Assembly (NCBI RefSeq): GCF_013184525.1
Contig: NZ_JAAOIZ010000004.1
Span: forward strand, 682,001 to 746,000
Reading direction: 5' to 3'
DNA from: Chryseobacterium sp. LAM-KRS1
GTDB taxonomy: Bacteria; Bacteroidota; Bacteroidia; Flavobacteriales; Weeksellaceae
DNA: 64,000 nt
A program made the translations under genes and the position numbers. This document shows, one piece after another, positions 25,749 through 33,300 of this stretch (positions are counted from its first letter, which is position 1; the number at the start of each line of letters is the position of its first letter). Under the pieces are notes generated by a model that saw only the letters and a list, made by a program, of their open reading frames with translations, was not told the DNA's origin and did not search any database.

Positions 25749-26170
25749 TATTTAGCAACAACAATATCCTTTACAATTTTCTTTTCAAAAAAATTTCTTT
25801 CACTGATGGTAAAACGGTAATTATGCTCCTGTTCAAAAAACTCTATTGGAGTTGTGGGAGAGTTATCGGGCTTCCATTTAATAATTATTGTGGGTGCATG
25901 AGCGGAGTTGATATCGCTTTCTGAAAACCTGAATATTGTATTTAACAGAGGACTACCGGGATTTTCATTAATATCTGATTTTGTTTTTTTAGGTTGTAAC
26001 TGGGAAAGGTCTTTTAGTAGTAGTGAAAAAGGTTTACCAATGTATTTTTCTTTGTTTGTTTCAAATTTTTTAAGATAAGCGAGGGTATCTGTAACTTGCT
26101 TTTGTGCTTTTAAAGATCCGCTCAATACTATTAAAATGCCAATCAGAATGAAGTTTACCTGTAGTTTCAT
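25748..26170 (-). CDS. Small exported protein of unknown function
   Basis: The protein is 140 aa from the ATG at 26170. It has a signal peptide (VNFILIGILIVLSGSLKAQ) and a mixed mature domain with KYIGKPFSLLLKDLSQL and an ITIKWKPDNSPTTPIEFFEQ-like C-terminal half. The frame extends to an ATG at 26203, but that codon overlaps a TAnnTTTG promoter element (26201-26208), so the shorter start is preferred; it also puts the signal peptide at the N-terminus. I do not recognise the family. Confidence 0.7.
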   Translation of the reverse strand: MKLQVNFILIGILIVLSGSLKAQKQVTDTLAYLKKFETNKEKYIGKPFSLLLKDLSQLQPKKTKSDINENPGSPLLNTIFRFSESDINSAHAPTIIIKWKPDNSPTTPIEFFEQEHNYRFTISERNFFEKKIVKDIVVAK

Positions 26171-26200
26171 AAGTTTGTCTGCAACATTAATTTTACACAT

Positions 26201-26208
26201 CAAATGTA
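26201..26208 (-). promoter_or_regulatory. -7 promoter element of the 25748-26170 gene
   Basis: The minus strand reads TACATTTG (TAnnTTTG), 30 nt before the ATG at 26170. It rules out translation from the upstream in-frame ATG at 26203. Confidence 0.55.
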
Positions 26209-26247
26209 AGGAAAAATTGAGCCTTGAAAATTCTTATGCTTAAAATA

Positions 26248-26276
26248 AAAGAACCACCGGGTTGCGATGGTTCTTT
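26248..26276 (-). terminator. Terminator of the carbonic anhydrase-SulP operon
   Basis: A 9-bp stem (AAAGAACCA with TGGTTCTTT) and an 11-nt loop with flanking A/T-rich sequence lie 55 bases past the stop of the carbonic anhydrase gene at 26331. Confidence 0.65.
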
Positions 26277-26330
26277 ATTGTGAATTTAAAAATTAATTGA
26301 TCTAAACTATTACATAGTAATATCTGAATA

Positions 26331-26966
26331 CTATAACCAGGTTACAGCACCTGTTTCAACATCGTAGTTCGCTCCAACGATTTTGATTTTACCTTCATTT
26401 TCAAGGTTTCTAAGCGTTGAACTTTGTTTACGGATGTCTTCGATAGCATTTTTTACATTCTGATGATTCAGTCTTTCTAATAATGAACTGTTTTTTGATG
26501 AACGTTCTTCATTTTCTTCAATCACTTCATTGATGATCGGATCAAAATGGTTAATCAGGTGGTTCAGGTTATCCATTCCCATTCCTTCGATTTGTGCTGC
26601 ATCAAGTCCTCCTTTTAAGGCACCACATTTGGTATGCCCTAAAACAACGATAAGTTTGGAACCTGCGACATTACAACCGAACTCCATTGATCCCAGAATA
26701 TCCTGATTTACAAAGTTACCGGCAATTCTGATGCTGAAAACATCACCCAATCCCTGATCAAAGATTAGCTCTGCTGAGGTACGGCTGTCTATACAGCTTA
26801 AAACAACTGCAAAAGGCCACTGTCCTTCACGGGTAGCATTTACCTGTTCCAAAAGGTCTCTGTTAGCCTTTAAGTTGTTTACAAATCTTTGGTTTCCTTC
26901 TTTTAAAAACTCTAAAGCTTTTTCGGGAGTAATCGTTGATTGGGTTTCGTACGTATGTGCTTTCAT
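26331..26966 (-). CDS. Beta-class carbonic anhydrase (downstream of SulP)
   Basis: The 211-aa beta-carbonic anhydrase interconverts CO2 and bicarbonate using a zinc site. The ligands are Cys58, Asp60 (in SCIDSR, with Arg62), His111 and Cys114 (GHTKCG). The ATG at 26966 is preferred over a TTG at 26987. It follows the SulP gene by 57 nt on the same strand. The enzyme resembles the form with an N-terminal helix (TPEKALEFLKEGNQRFV). Co-occurrence with a SulP transporter and a second anhydrase suggests that transported bicarbonate is converted at once to CO2, or the reverse. Confidence 0.93.
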   Translation of the reverse strand: MKAHTYETQSTITPEKALEFLKEGNQRFVNNLKANRDLLEQVNATREGQWPFAVVLSCIDSRTSAELIFDQGLGDVFSIRIAGNFVNQDILGSMEFGCNVAGSKLIVVLGHTKCGALKGGLDAAQIEGMGMDNLNHLINHFDPIINEVIEENEERSSKNSSLLERLNHQNVKNAIEDIRKQSSTLRNLENEGKIKIVGANYDVETGAVTWL

Positions 26967-27023
26967 ATAATTTAATGGTTTTTTCAAATTTTAAAGTTAA
27001 AAAATAATTGTTGATAAATGAGC

Positions 27024-28616
27024 TTACATAGCTCTTCTGTGTGTAACCAGTATGTGTGAATCTTCATTTTTTTCGTAATCTCTGTACGAGGTTTTGAAGC
27101 CCAGAAGCTCTACCGTTATATCCTCTTCTTTTGCGCGGATGTTGGCAAAGTCCTGGATCATTTCTAAAACGTCTGTCGCTATATATGAAGTATCCCTGGC
27201 GTCGATGGTTACTGCAGAATTAGGTTTTATATTTTTAAGTGTTTTTTTGATGGCTGCTTTGTTTAAAAAAGAAACTTCTTCAGCCAGTTTGATATTGATT
27301 TCGTCTGCATCATCCAGATTCTCCCTGCTAAGGTAATATGCTCTTTTCATATTTCCCTGAAGGATGTAGAAAATGGAAATGGCGAGACCTATTCCAACTC
27401 CTTTTAACAAGTCTGTTGCCACAACAGCTACAACTGTTGCTAAAAAAGGGATAAACTGAAATTTCCCCAAATGCCAGAAATGTTTGAATGTAGCCGGTTT
27501 TGCTAATTTATATCCTACTAAAATTAATACGGCGGCTAAAGTTGCCAATGGTATTAAATTAAGTAGAAATGGTATGGTCAGTACGCATACCAGAAGCAGA
27601 ACACCGTGGATCATTGCTGAAAGCTTTGATGTTGCCCCTGCATTAGCATTTGCCGAGCTTCTTACAACAACGGAGGTCATAGGTAGTCCGCCGATAAATG
27701 AGCTGACAAGGTTTCCGATTCCCTGTGCTTTAAGTTCTAAATTGGTATCTGTTATTCTTCTCTGTCTGTCCAGCCTGTCAGATGCTTCAATACAAAGCAA
27801 GGTCTCAATGGAGGCAACAATAGCGATCGTTGCACCCGCGATCCATACTTTGGGATTTGTAAATCCGGTAAAATCCGGTAATAAGATTAAATTTTTAAAA
27901 TCATCAATGGATTTTGGAACAGGTAATGAAACCAAGTGTTCTGTTTTTATGGCCAGTGGGCTTCCAGTCATTTTAAAAGTTTCATTTAATAGGATTCCTG
28001 TAACTACGGCAACCAACGCTCCAGGAAGCATCTTCATTCTCCTGAGTGCGGGAACTTTATCCCAAAGCAGAAGAATACTCACTGATACTACTGTTACAAG
28101 AACGGCTCCCGGATGTATGGCCCCGAAAAGCTCGGTAAAGTAATTAAAGTTTAAGCCATTGTCGAAAATAGATTCATGTCCTTCGTAGTCTTTATCGAAT
28201 CCTAATGCATGGGGAATCTGTTTTAGGATAATAATAATTCCTATTGCCGCAAGCATTCCCTCAATTACATTATTAGGGAAATAGTTGGAAATACTTCCAG
28301 CTCTTGCAAACCCTAAAATCAATTGAATAAATCCTGCAATAATTCCTGCACAAAGAAACAATTCAAAGGCGCCAAGATCTGTAATGGCTGTTAAAACAAT
28401 TGCTGTTAAACCAGCTGCAGGGCCGGAAACAGAAATGTTTGAATTACTTATTGTTCCTACGACCAGGCCACCTACGATACCGGCGATAATTCCGGACAAA
28501 GGAGGCGCACCTGATGCTAAAGCAATTCCTAAACAAAGAGGAAGTGCTACTAAGAATACCACGAGTCCTGAAGGGAAATTTTCCTTGATTCCTCCTATTA
28601 ATGATGTCTTTTTCAT
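27024..28616 (-). CDS. SulP-family anion transporter with STAS domain
   Basis: The 530-aa inner-membrane protein has 10-14 hydrophobic segments, opening with the SulP signature SGLVVFLVALPLCLGIALASGAPP and including ISVSGPAAGLTAIV. The C-terminal cytoplasmic STAS domain covers about residues 440-515 (VTIDARDTSYIATDVLEMI). SulP proteins carry sulfate, bicarbonate or other anions. The flanking carbonic anhydrases make bicarbonate, as in the BicA type, the most likely substrate. This is an inference from context; transport specificity cannot be read from the sequence. Confidence 0.9.
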   Translation of the reverse strand: MKKTSLIGGIKENFPSGLVVFLVALPLCLGIALASGAPPLSGIIAGIVGGLVVGTISNSNISVSGPAAGLTAIVLTAITDLGAFELFLCAGIIAGFIQLILGFARAGSISNYFPNNVIEGMLAAIGIIIILKQIPHALGFDKDYEGHESIFDNGLNFNYFTELFGAIHPGAVLVTVVSVSILLLWDKVPALRRMKMLPGALVAVVTGILLNETFKMTGSPLAIKTEHLVSLPVPKSIDDFKNLILLPDFTGFTNPKVWIAGATIAIVASIETLLCIEASDRLDRQRRITDTNLELKAQGIGNLVSSFIGGLPMTSVVVRSSANANAGATSKLSAMIHGVLLLVCVLTIPFLLNLIPLATLAAVLILVGYKLAKPATFKHFWHLGKFQFIPFLATVVAVVATDLLKGVGIGLAISIFYILQGNMKRAYYLSRENLDDADEINIKLAEEVSFLNKAAIKKTLKNIKPNSAVTIDARDTSYIATDVLEMIQDFANIRAKEEDITVELLGFKTSYRDYEKNEDSHILVTHRRAM

Positions 28617-28762
28617 GATGTGAAGCTGTGAGATATAACCAGCATATTTGTCTTTAAATAAGCTAGTTATAAAGATTGAAAATTTAATTTTTAAAGCACG
28701 TATGTATTCATTATCAAAAAAGTTGATAAGGAATAGGTATCAAAAAACTCTAACTATAAAAA

Positions 28763-29062
28763 TTAAGCTTCGGGAGGTGGAGAAAATATGGTTAATAAGG
28801 GAGACAGGTGAAAATCATCATCCACCAATACAAAAGATCTGTCTTTTACGTCCGGTTCAAAGAACTTGAGATAATCAAATACATCTAATGTTTTAGGAAG
28901 TGTTTTTTCGTACACTGTAAAAGAAGTAGGATGGGAGTGTGGTTCTTCTTCATTGACTATTATATTGGTTCTCAGTAAATCCCAGCCCGCTACTGCAGCA
29001 ATGCTCGGCAAGGCTGTAAAGTTTAGGAAAACCGTCAATACAATAATACTCCAGAATTTCAT
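28763..29062 (-). CDS. Small exported protein between carbonic anhydrase and SulP
   Basis: The 99-aa protein has a signal peptide (about 1-23, ending SIAAVAG). The mature part is short, with EEEPHSHPTSFTVYEKTLPK and DVKDRSFVLVDDDFHLSPLL segments; it has two His in the HSH stretch and many acidic residues. It starts 20 nt after the upstream carbonic anhydrase gene, so it is likely part of the same transcript. It could be a periplasmic accessory of the anhydrase or transporter, but I do not recognise a named family. Confidence 0.7.
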   Translation of the reverse strand: MKFWSIIVLTVFLNFTALPSIAAVAGWDLLRTNIIVNEEEPHSHPTSFTVYEKTLPKTLDVFDYLKFFEPDVKDRSFVLVDDDFHLSPLLTIFSPPPEA

Positions 29063-29082
29063 TTCACTCTTTTTTGGAAAAA

Positions 29083-29751
29083 CTATTTTGTTTTTCTGTT
29101 CATGACCCAGTCTGATTCGGTTAGATTATATATTTTCTGGATGTCTTTCAAAACCTTTTCAAAGTCAATCTCCAGATCAATAATTTTTCCGGTTCGAAGG
29201 TCGAAAACCCAGCCATGAACTATAGGATACTCTTCTAATATGTATCTCTCCTGAACACAGGCCATTTTGATTACGTTGATACATTGCTCCTGAACATTAA
29301 GTTCTACAAGCCTGTCATAACGTTTTCCTTCATCCTGAATTGAATCCAGTTCAGTCTGGTGTAATCTGTAAACATCGCGAATATTTCTAAGCCACGGATT
29401 TAATAATCCTAAATCCTGAGGAGTCATCGCTGCTTTTACTCCACCACAATTATAATGCCCACAAACAATAATGTGTTTTACTTTTAAGTGCTCTACTGCA
29501 TATTGAATAACCGCTGTAGAACTCATATCCAAAGTATTTACAACATTGGCAATGTTTCTGTGGACAAAAACTTCTCCAGGTTTAGCTCCCATTAATTCTT
29601 CAGCTGTTGCCCTACTGTCCGAGCATCCTATATATAGATAGTCCGGATGTTGGGTTTTGGCTAATTCTTCAAAGAAAGCCGGATCCTGTGAAATTTTGGA
29701 TTCGACCCATTTTTTGTTGTTTTCAAAAATAACTTCGTACGATTGGGACAT
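29083..29751 (-). CDS. can: Beta-class carbonic anhydrase (first gene of the group)
   Basis: The 222-aa enzyme resembles the E. coli Can type, with zinc ligands Cys43, Asp45 (GCSDSRA, with Arg47), His99 and Cys102 (GHYNCGG). It also has the longer C-terminal region (ILEEYPIVHGWVFDLRTG) normal for Can. It differs markedly from the second anhydrase at 26331-26966, so the two are not a recent duplication. The promoter lies 79 nt upstream. The small exported protein follows at 20 nt and SulP at 146 nt more, giving a plausible four-gene CO2/bicarbonate group. Confidence 0.95.
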   Translation of the reverse strand: MSQSYEVIFENNKKWVESKISQDPAFFEELAKTQHPDYLYIGCSDSRATAEELMGAKPGEVFVHRNIANVVNTLDMSSTAVIQYAVEHLKVKHIIVCGHYNCGGVKAAMTPQDLGLLNPWLRNIRDVYRLHQTELDSIQDEGKRYDRLVELNVQEQCINVIKMACVQERYILEEYPIVHGWVFDLRTGKIIDLEIDFEKVLKDIQKIYNLTESDWVMNRKTK

Positions 29752-30079
29752 AAAATAAATTTTTAAGGTTTATAATTATTCATTTCGTTTAAATTATTTT
29801 CAAATCCAATAGATCAAATCAATAATTATGCAAAAATATAATTTTTGATGAAAAGTTGATCTCTTTTAACAAAGTTTAATATTAAAATATGCTTAAAATC
29901 ATACATCTGCTTTAAAATCAAGCATTATATCTTATTTTTAATACTAATTATTATCTTTTCCAAAATTTAAACGGAACAAAAATCTAAATAAAAGTACGAA
30001 CAATTAGACAGAATGTATTGATTTAGGAATTAAAATATTCTTAAATGCTTAAAACAGGCGTATTGGGCAAGCGAAAATT
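29752..30079. other. 328-bp non-coding gap between the carbonic anhydrase group and polysaccharide locus
   Basis: The stretch is AT-rich. The only element I can name is the minus-strand -7 box at 29831-29838. No convincing terminator for the polysaccharide operon, no tRNA and no ORF with a plausible start were found. Confidence 0.6.
29831..29838 (-). promoter_or_regulatory. -7 promoter element of the carbonic anhydrase group
   Basis: The minus strand reads TATTTTTG (TAnnTTTG), 79 nt before the can ATG at 29751. This implies an untranslated leader of about 70 nt, longer than most in this window. Confidence 0.5.
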
Positions 30080-30637
30080 TTATATTTTGTTATTGATATA
30101 ACCTTCCGTCGCGTCTTCTTTGGGATATATTTTTCCAGGATTACCTACAACTACAGAATTGGAAGGAACATCAAAGTTTACATAGGAGTTGGGTGCAATT
30201 AGTACATTGTCTCCAATAGTAATTCCACCTACGATTACAGCGTTAGCGCCTATCCATACTTCATTTCCAATAGCCGGAATTCCTGTGTTTTTCCCCCGGT
30301 TTTGCTGGCCAATGGTTACACCTTGGGCAATGTTACAATTAATTCCGATCTTGGTTTTAGGATTAATGACCAAACTTCCCCAATGTCCTAAGTAAAACCC
30401 TTCTCCAATTTGGGTTTCCGGATAGATCTGAAACCCATACTTTATCTGGTGGTGCCTTAATACAAATCTCCAGAATGCTCCGGCAAGGGATTTCTTTTTG
30501 TAGGATTGGGCTTTTCTAAGTATATAAATAAAATGGAGGTTGGGGTTTACACATTTAGCCCACATCTCAAATTTAGAAAGCCATTTTCCATTTTCGCGGT
30601 AGAAGTCTTTTTGGATAGTAGTATATTGATCTGGCAT
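30080..30637 (-). CDS. Serine-acetyltransferase-like hexapeptide acyltransferase
   Basis: The 185-aa protein has a left-handed beta-helix core (about residues 75-165) with hexapeptide repeats such as IGEGFYLGHWGSLVI, IGINCNIAQGVTIGQ and IGANAVIVGGITIGDNVLI, ending in VVVGNPGKI. It resembles the CysE/serine acetyltransferase branch that is often found in polysaccharide loci, where members acetylate sugars. The acceptor here is unknown. It is the last gene of the minus-strand locus, 35 nt after a glycosyltransferase. Confidence 0.8.
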   Translation of the reverse strand: MPDQYTTIQKDFYRENGKWLSKFEMWAKCVNPNLHFIYILRKAQSYKKKSLAGAFWRFVLRHHQIKYGFQIYPETQIGEGFYLGHWGSLVINPKTKIGINCNIAQGVTIGQQNRGKNTGIPAIGNEVWIGANAVIVGGITIGDNVLIAPNSYVNFDVPSNSVVVGNPGKIYPKEDATEGYINNKI

Positions 30638-30672
30638 ATAAATTATATGTAGGGTTAGAAAGATAAATTTAT

Positions 30673-31866
30673 TTATAACTCATCTAAAATACGGGTTATT
30701 TTCTGTACGGAGTTTTTAAGGTTAAAAGGCATAAGGTAATTATTCAATGCCTCTTTATATTGTAGAAAAGTATCTGGATGTAATAAAGCCTGCTTCATTC
30801 CGGAGTAGATGCCTTCTTCGGAATTATCTACGATCATACCAAGTTCCCCGTTGTTCAACATTTCCTTTACCCCGGAAACATCTGTAGCAATAATTTTCTT
30901 TTTTAAAGTTATGGCCTCAAATAAAACCGTAGGAAAACCTTCATATCTTGAACTTAAAATATAAAAGTCGGCACTTTTAAAGTAGGGATACGGGTTATCC
31001 GTAAATCCTAGCATGGTAGCCGTTTCATCTATTCCAAGTTCCGATTTCAATTTTTTGATGTTTTCAAAATCATATCCGTCTCCGATAATTAAAACCCTAT
31101 GTTTTAAGCCTTCATCAATAAGTTTTTGGTGAACTTTTAAAAGTCTGTCAAATCCTTTTTGTGGAAATACGGTTCCCACGGAAACAAAAGTGGGTACAGA
31201 CGAATCAAAGCTGTAATCATCAATTGATTTTTCTGCTTTTTGTAGAATTTCCTCTGTGTCAAGAGGGTTGTAGATCTTAATAATTTTGTGTTTCTCCGAT
31301 TCATTTTTTGCTGCCTTATAAAATAGCTGTTCAATCTTTTCAGAAATAACCAGTATTTTATCAAATCCGAAAAATTTACGGATTTCATCATGGGTATATC
31401 CTTTGACTTGTGATAAATCATTATGGATCCAGATGATTTTTTTAGATGATTGAAGAGGAGAATTTAGAATTTCATCCCGCATTCCGTGAATAGCGGCAAA
31501 CTCAATGTCGTATTTTTTATTTTTTAATTTGCCATTGTAAAGAAGAGATGGAAGTCGGTTTAGTGATTTCTGATAAATAACACGGATTGCTTTTTTAGGA
31601 ATATCCTGTATGCGGTTTGTAGTGATCATTTCACCTTTATTAAGGTAAATGACATTGATCCAATCCGGGACTTCCGGTAAATACTTTCCAGAGTATAAAT
31701 TTAAGAGTAAATCAATTTCATAGCGATCAGAAGGTAAATTTTTTAGAAAAGTTACAAGTACTTTTTCTGCGCCACCGTGACGTAGGGAACCAATTCTGAT
31801 AAGGATCTTTTTCTTAGGCACTATTTCGAAGTTTTGAACTTTTGAGGTAAATTCAATTTCAGCCAC
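30673..31866 (-). CDS. Glycosyltransferase family 4
   Basis: The 397-aa protein is a GT-B fold retaining glycosyltransferase. The N-terminal half has IRIGSLRHGGAEKVLVTFL; the C-terminal half has VSVGTVFPQKGFDRLL and the donor-site SSRYEGFPTVLFEAI with the E-x7-E pair. It should act at the cytoplasmic face of the inner membrane, adding a sugar to the lipid-linked glycan. The ATG at 31866 lies 46 nt inside the upstream acyltransferase gene. This is a longer overlap than elsewhere in the locus, so a later start is possible. Confidence 0.88.
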   Translation of the reverse strand: MAEIEFTSKVQNFEIVPKKKILIRIGSLRHGGAEKVLVTFLKNLPSDRYEIDLLLNLYSGKYLPEVPDWINVIYLNKGEMITTNRIQDIPKKAIRVIYQKSLNRLPSLLYNGKLKNKKYDIEFAAIHGMRDEILNSPLQSSKKIIWIHNDLSQVKGYTHDEIRKFFGFDKILVISEKIEQLFYKAAKNESEKHKIIKIYNPLDTEEILQKAEKSIDDYSFDSSVPTFVSVGTVFPQKGFDRLLKVHQKLIDEGLKHRVLIIGDGYDFENIKKLKSELGIDETATMLGFTDNPYPYFKSADFYILSSRYEGFPTVLFEAITLKKKIIATDVSGVKEMLNNGELGMIVDNSEEGIYSGMKQALLHPDTFLQYKEALNNYLMPFNLKNSVQKITRILDEL

Positions 31867-32378
31867 TGATTAAGCTCTTTTCTATTCTTTTCAAGATGGA
31901 TAGGATAGTCAATCGTGGTTTTTTTTAGAACATCAGCATAATCTTCTATTTCGCAAATATATTTGGCGGGATTTCCTGCGTAGACAGTATGTTCAGGCAT
32001 TGATTCGGACAAAACTGAATTAGCTCCGAGAACACAATTATCTCCTATCTCAACATTTTGTAATATTACCGAATTGCTACCGATGGCACAGTTTTTCCCC
32101 ACTTTTATCCATCCGAAATTTCTTACCTCTTCATAGCCTTCCAGCTTCCTGATATTGGCAGTAGCTCCTGAATGGGTTACAAACGTTACCCCAGAGGCAA
32201 TTCTTGTATCATCTCCAATTTCCACGAGAAATGGTTCGGAGCCAAAGGAAACATTATTTCGTATCACTACATTCTTTCCTAATTTTAGCCCGCTGTTTTT
32301 GCATATTTTAAGGTAAACGGAATGTTGGAAATCCTGAGTAAGGGTAGATATTTTATTAATAATCTTATATATCATCAT
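31821..32378 (-). CDS. Hexapeptide-repeat acyltransferase
   Basis: The 185-aa protein has a left-handed beta-helix (about residues 30-145): LGKNVVIRNNVSFGS, VGKNCAIGSNSVILQNVEIGDNCVLGANSVL, then VYAGNPAKYI. The C-terminal helix (KKTTIDYPIHLEKNRKELNQWL) is longer than in most sugar acetyltransferases. It likely acetylates a sugar of the surface glycan. Its promoter overlaps the divergent promoter of the carrier-protein gene, so it starts a transcript covering the last three genes of the locus. Confidence 0.8.
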   Translation of the reverse strand: MMIYKIINKISTLTQDFQHSVYLKICKNSGLKLGKNVVIRNNVSFGSEPFLVEIGDDTRIASGVTFVTHSGATANIRKLEGYEEVRNFGWIKVGKNCAIGSNSVILQNVEIGDNCVLGANSVLSESMPEHTVYAGNPAKYICEIEDYADVLKKTTIDYPIHLEKNRKELNQWLKLNLPQKFKTSK

Positions 32379-32385
32379 AGTAAAA

Positions 32386-32393
32386 CAAAGTTA
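32386..32393 (-). promoter_or_regulatory. -7 promoter element of the 32378-30080 three-gene unit
   Basis: The minus strand reads TAACTTTG (TAnnTTTG), seven bases before the ATG at 32378. The divergent element of the carrier-protein gene begins only 12 bp away, so the two promoters cannot be occupied independently. Confidence 0.5.
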
Positions 32394-32405
32394 GAAATTA
32401 TTTTA

Positions 32406-32413
32406 TAAATTTG
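32406..32413 (+). promoter_or_regulatory. -7 promoter element of the carrier-protein gene
   Basis: TAAATTTG (TAnnTTTG) lies 21 nt before the ATG at 32435. The TTG at 32411 that opens the longer reading frame is part of this element, so it is not a start codon. Confidence 0.55.
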
Positions 32414-32434
32414 TCCCTCCAAATATATAACACA

Positions 32435-32665
32435 ATGAAGATCGAACATTTTTGCGAACTGCTTCAGCAAGAACTTAACGAAAAAACTACAATAACTGCG
32501 GATACGCATTTTAAGGAATTAGAGAGCTATGGATCTCTGTCAGCAGTTTTGGTTATGCAGTTGGTTGAAAATCAATTTGGCGTAAGCCTTAATCCAAGAT
32601 CTTTCAGAAGTATTAATACTATAAAAGATTTAACGGAGGCCATAGGAAAAGAGAAGTTCGACTAG
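32435..32665 (+). CDS. Acyl/peptidyl carrier protein (ACP-like)
   Basis: The 76-aa protein has the four-helix carrier-protein pattern. The expected phosphopantetheine site is Ser34 in ELESYGSLSAVLVMQLVENQ, where the usual Asp-Ser-Leu is Gly-Ser-Leu. The second half (FGVSLNPRSFRSINTIKDLTEAI) matches helices III-IV. It is one of only two plus-strand genes in the locus and runs toward the GNAT and ligase genes, its stop codon sharing CTAG with the stop of the GNAT gene. It probably carries an acyl or aminoacyl group activated by the neighbouring ligase. Confidence 0.85.
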   Translation: MKIEHFCELLQQELNEKTTITADTHFKELESYGSLSAVLVMQLVENQFGVSLNPRSFRSINTIKDLTEAIGKEKFD

Positions 32666-33300
32666 TCTTTTAAATTCTTTTTCAGAATAACCTTTTTGAT
32701 ACTGGGGTAAATTTTATTTTCCTGAGTGTCTATTTCCATTGTTTCATATTCGGAAAATCCAAATTTAGCATAGTATTGTATAAGGTGCGGGCTGCTTTCG
32801 AGTACATCTATGTAAAGTTCATCAGTAAGATTTTTCATCTCCGAAATGATGTGCTTTAATAAAAATTCCGCCACCCCTTTTCCTCTGAAGAGATCATCTA
32901 CAAAAACATATTGGATCAGGTATTTGTTTTCAGAATAACTTTTGGTCTCAGGTAAGTTTTTTGCCTTATGTATGAATGAAGATAAATGATCACCTTTCAG
33001 ATGAATCGGAAATAATTCACTTTTATTCTGATAGTAATTGACATTGGTAAGGATCAGTGCACAACATCCTGCAGCTATCCCATCCACTTCTGCTATGGTA
33101 TATGTATTCAGAGATAATTCAGTATCGAAGTTCTCATCATCTAAAAAAAATTGATTAAGATATTCTTTAGTCGTATCAATGTCGCTTCCGAAAATATTGC
33201 TGAAAGTATCAGACAGTGATATTGGATGGGTCTCAATGGCTAATATTCCTTTTATGATCAAGGGAATGTCATCTTTTGTGGCTTTTCTGATGCTGATCAT
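32662..33300 (-). CDS. GNAT-family N-acetyltransferase
   Basis: The 212-aa protein begins ISIRKATKDDIPLI and carries the acyl-CoA-binding motif A in IQYVFVDDLFRGKGVAEFLLKHI, followed by YIDVLESSPHLIQYYAKFGF. GNAT enzymes move an acyl group from CoA, or in some pathways from a carrier protein, to an amine. The start overlaps the ligase stop by 4 nt (ATGA), so the two are translationally coupled. With the carrier protein next to it, it is a good candidate for the enzyme that transfers the activated group to an amino sugar. This role is inference. Confidence 0.82.
   Translation of the reverse strand: MISIRKATKDDIPLIIKGILAIETHPISLSDTFSNIFGSDIDTTKEYLNQFFLDDENFDTELSLNTYTIAEVDGIAAGCCALILTNVNYYQNKSELFPIHLKGDHLSSFIHKAKNLPETKSYSENKYLIQYVFVDDLFRGKGVAEFLLKHIISEMKNLTDELYIDVLESSPHLIQYYAKFGFSEYETMEIDTQENKIYPSIKKVILKKNLKD

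Noticed and set aside
27484..28143. 219-aa plus-strand open frame opposite the SulP gene
   Set aside because: It is antisense to a clear membrane transporter, and its sequence mirrors transporter codons; no start signal or family features.
28648..28869. 73-aa plus-strand frame between SulP and the small exported protein
   Set aside because: It partly overlaps the 28763-29062 gene in antisense, is strongly basic and low-complexity, and lacks a promoter.
29880..30079. Possible small RNA or terminator in the gap after 30080
   Set aside because: No stem of convincing length with a T run or promoter-terminator pair was found on either strand.
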